49,161 nucleotides of DNA from NCBI GenBank assembly GCA_036351435.1, contig JAZBPA010000161.1:1-49161 (forward strand). Reading direction: 5' to 3'. Shown here in pieces: positions 47,329-49,161 of the stretch. The DNA comes from JAAUQA01 sp036351435. GTDB taxonomy: Bacteria > Pseudomonadota > Gammaproteobacteria > Competibacterales > Competibacteraceae. A program made the translations under genes and the position numbers. Positions within the stretch are counted from its first letter, which is position 1, and each line of letters begins with the position of its first letter. Below the pieces are notes generated by a model that saw nothing but the letters and a program-made list of their open reading frames with translations, was not told the origin of the DNA and did no database searches.

Positions 47329-48153
47329 GTGAAATACCTTGGACCCAAAGCCGTATCCCCGCATACCGGATTGGATTGGTTGCGCCAAGCATTTGTGTTG
47401 CTGATGCAGCGTCCCATGATATTCATCATCACTGCTTTGGTGGCACCGAGTGGCAGTCTTTTATTGTTATATCTGCCATTGTGGAACCCCCTGTTCACCG
47501 GGCCCAGCGGCTGGTTACCCTTATTAGCCAACGTCATTTGCTACGGATTGCCGTTGGTCTTCACACTTAGTCTGGCCTGTGGTTTTGCGCGGGCGGTTAA
47601 TCAGGAGCGTACGCCGAGCTGGTCGCAGTTGTTAAATCCGACCGTGTTCCGCGTTCTGCTAAGATCCTCTTTGTTGCTGTTCGTGCTGTTGTTGCAAGGG
47701 TACCTAGTCGCCTATTGGGTAAAAGATTTGCTCAGCCCTGCTGCCTTGTTAGAGGCTTCTGGAACCGTATTTCATTCTGACCCCACATTTGGAGTGACCA
47801 GCAGCATCCTGGGTACACAATTAACTATGCTCGGCGGTTTATTGTTGGTCTTTCAATTTCTGGGCGTTTGCTTTGTGCCGCCGCTGCTTTTGTTTCGAGA
47901 AATGCCGCTTTATGAGGCTTGGCGACATAGTTTCCTGGCCGTGCAACTCAATCCTTGGTTGCTGCCGGTGCTCGGCCTGTTAGGCTTGGTGTTGCTCCTA
48001 CTGCCTTTCGTAAAGACCCTGTCAGTACCGGTGCAGATTCTGGCATTGCCCCTACCGGTTTATCTCGGTGCCTTGCTGTATATCGCGTGGCTGGATCTGT
48101 TTCAAGGGGGTAGCGAAGAAAGCGTTTCGTTTTCCAAACAGGCCACCGCTTAG
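47329..48153 (+). CDS. Polytopic membrane protein of unknown function
   Basis: The 274-residue protein has about six hydrophobic segments (such as MIFIITALVAPSGSLLLLYL, LLLFVLLLQGYLVAYWV, LLLVFQFLGVCFVPPLLLF, LLPVLGLLGLVLLLLPFV) and a short hydrophilic C-terminus. The layout and PLYEAWRHSFLAVQLNPW resemble BPSS1780/DUF2189-like membrane proteins, but the match is not firm. It starts at a GTG with no strong ribosome site. It precedes creB by 40 bases; it is not CreD, which is longer. No function can be assigned. Confidence 0.75.
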   Translation: MKYLGPKAVSPHTGLDWLRQAFVLLMQRPMIFIITALVAPSGSLLLLYLPLWNPLFTGPSGWLPLLANVICYGLPLVFTLSLACGFARAVNQERTPSWSQLLNPTVFRVLLRSSLLLFVLLLQGYLVAYWVKDLLSPAALLEASGTVFHSDPTFGVTSSILGTQLTMLGGLLLVFQFLGVCFVPPLLLFREMPLYEAWRHSFLAVQLNPWLLPVLGLLGLVLLLLPFVKTLSVPVQILALPLPVYLGALLYIAWLDLFQGGSEESVSFSKQATA

Positions 48154-48193
48154 GTCCCGCAACGACGAGAATCCATGCTTTACGGCTACCCCC

Positions 48194-48901
48194 ATGAACC
48201 ACCCTAGACACCCGTGTATTCTGCTGATCGAAGACGAGCCTGCCATCGCCGATACAGTAGTGTATGCATTGAACACCGAGGGTTTCGAACCAATCTGGCG
48301 CATGACCGCCCAAGAAGGCTTGACGGCGTTTCAGGACTATCAACCGGCACTGGTCATTCTCGACATCGGTCTGCCGGATGCCAACGGCTTCGATCTATGC
48401 AGGCAGCTGCGCAAGCAGACCCCGGTACCGGTAATTTTTCTCACCGCTCGGGCCGATGAAGTGGATCGTGTTGTCGGGTTAGAAATCGGCGCCGATGATT
48501 ATGTGGTTAAGCCGTTCAGTCCGCGCGAACTGACCGCTAGAGTCAAAGCGGTGTTGCGCCGCACAGTGACCACTGAAGCGGAAAGCAGTGAAGATTCCAC
48601 CGAACAGTCGGCACCCTTCAGCATCGACGAGGCACAGCACCGCATCAGCTATTGGGGTCAGCCCCTGACCCTGTCCCGCTATGAATTTCTGCTGTTGCAG
48701 GTGATGCTCAAACACCCCGACCGAGTCTATTCCCGTGAGATGCTGTTAAGCCAAGTCTGGGACGATCCAGACAGCAGCTTCGATCGCACCGTGGATACCC
48801 ACATCAAAACGATTCGCGCCAAGCTGCGGGCTATCCGTCCGGATGCCAATCCCATCAAAACTCACCGTGGTTTCGGCTATTCCCTGAGTCTAGATTCGTG
48901 A
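48194..48901 (+). CDS. creB: Response regulator CreB (OmpR/PhoB type)
   Basis: The 235-residue regulator has a REC domain (Asp57 in ILDIGLPDANGFDL, Thr84 in FLTARAD, Lys106 in VVKPFSPREL) and a C-terminal winged helix (LTLSRYEFLLLQVMLKHP, DRTVDTHIKTIRAKLR, GFGYSLSL). The identity as CreB rests on overall similarity and on the CreC-like kinase that overlaps its stop by 3 bases. CreB controls carbon-source and beta-lactam-related genes in enterics; the regulon here is unknown. The ATG at 48194 gives the standard length. Confidence 0.88.
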   Translation: MNHPRHPCILLIEDEPAIADTVVYALNTEGFEPIWRMTAQEGLTAFQDYQPALVILDIGLPDANGFDLCRQLRKQTPVPVIFLTARADEVDRVVGLEIGADDYVVKPFSPRELTARVKAVLRRTVTTEAESSEDSTEQSAPFSIDEAQHRISYWGQPLTLSRYEFLLLQVMLKHPDRVYSREMLLSQVWDDPDSSFDRTVDTHIKTIRAKLRAIRPDANPIKTHRGFGYSLSLDS

Positions 48902-49161
48902 AAATCCGTACCCGTATTTTTCTGGTATTCGTGCTGGTGGTGGTGGGTGGGTTTTATTTCCTGGTGCGCTGGATCGGCGGTGATCTACGCCCCCGTTATC
49001 TGGAATCTCTGGAAGAACCCTTGGTCGATACCGCCTATGTACTGGCCGAATTGCTGGCCGATCAATTCAGTACCCAACAGCCCGATGTGGAACAGCTGCG
49101 GCAGGCGTTTCAGCGCATTTACGAGCGGCGTTTCAGCGCGCAAATCTACGGCTTGGAAAAA
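48898..49161 (+). CDS. creC: Sensor histidine kinase CreC, N-terminal part (runs off the window)
   Basis: A GTG at 48898 overlaps the creB stop (GTGA) and stays open for 88 codons to the window end. It has one N-terminal membrane helix (IFLVFVLVVVGGFYFLV). The sensor segment follows (RPRYLESLEEPLVDTAYVLA, LLADQF, AFQRIYERRFSAQIYG), which resembles CreC (membrane anchor, then a periplasmic sensor with LVDTA and LLAE). The kinase core lies beyond the window. Confidence 0.88.
   Translation, partial: MKIRTRIFLVFVLVVVGGFYFLVRWIGGDLRPRYLESLEEPLVDTAYVLAELLADQFSTQQPDVEQLRQAFQRIYERRFSAQIYGLEK

Overview
The window looks like a chromosomal segment of a gammaproteobacterium. The support is a Uup/ABC-F C-terminus, an OxyR with the paired redox cysteines at residues 199 and 208, bioB-bioF, a CreBC-type two-component pair, a ClsA-type cardiolipin synthase, a DUF1244 protein and an HsbA-like STAS protein. 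Gene content suggests a facultative, storage-polymer-forming organism. Glycogen or glucan use is represented by glgP, pgm, glk and pfk, polyhydroxyalkanoate granules by a phasin, anaerobic pyruvate metabolism by a single-chain pyruvate:ferredoxin oxidoreductase (PFOR), and [NiFe]-hydrogenase maturation by hypCABD. The set resembles glycogen- or PHA-accumulating or sulfur-oxidising gammaproteobacteria, but the species cannot be named from sequence alone. No tRNA, rRNA, CRISPR array, prophage or intact mobile element was seen.

Layout. Positions 1-2000 hold the end of uup and a small decayed pocket: a frameshifted DUF7336-like gene, a short inverted repeat and a truncated transposase. Positions 2183-6383 hold enoyl-CoA hydratase, oxyR, an isocitrate dehydrogenase fused to a CBS pair, and a DUF1244 protein. 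Positions 6538-9165 are pgm-glk, followed by an OmpW-type porin, apt and comF on the minus strand. Positions 11636-13827 are bioB-bioF. The stretch 13828-14228 is non-coding but highly structured. It holds a strong candidate minus-strand small RNA displaying anti-Shine-Dalgarno motifs, beside a nested AT-rich inverted repeat and upstream of the phasin gene. fadH follows, convergent with hypD.

Positions 16838-19441 are the hypCABD operon on the minus strand, with a perfect FNR-type box upstream. On the plus strand come ppsA (with its own terminator), then a GltD-like flavoprotein, PFOR, a dihydroorotate-dehydrogenase-like protein, phosphofructokinase and glucan phosphorylase. This run links glucan breakdown, glycolysis, pyruvate/acetyl-CoA conversion and gluconeogenesis. 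Positions 32448-34521 (minus) hold hpt, a DsrE-like protein and nagZ. Positions 34827-36908 encode a three-gene partner-switching module (REC; REC-PP2C phosphatase; STAS antagonist). Positions 37179-38214 are two tandem Hsp20 genes behind a sigma-32-type promoter. An ABC-2 exporter, cardiolipin synthase and a large AsmA protein follow on the minus strand. The right end has a PuuE-type allantoinase coupled to a two-domain GNAT protein, a degenerate cyclic-nucleotide-binding protein, a polytopic membrane protein, and creB with the start of creC.

Most intergenic gaps between convergent genes carry long GC-rich hairpins likely to end transcription in both directions. The points most worth a second look are the candidate small RNA and its neighbouring cruciform, the Icd-CBS fusion, the PFOR gene set, the HypB with a C-terminal histidine tail, and the kinase-less partner-switching module.
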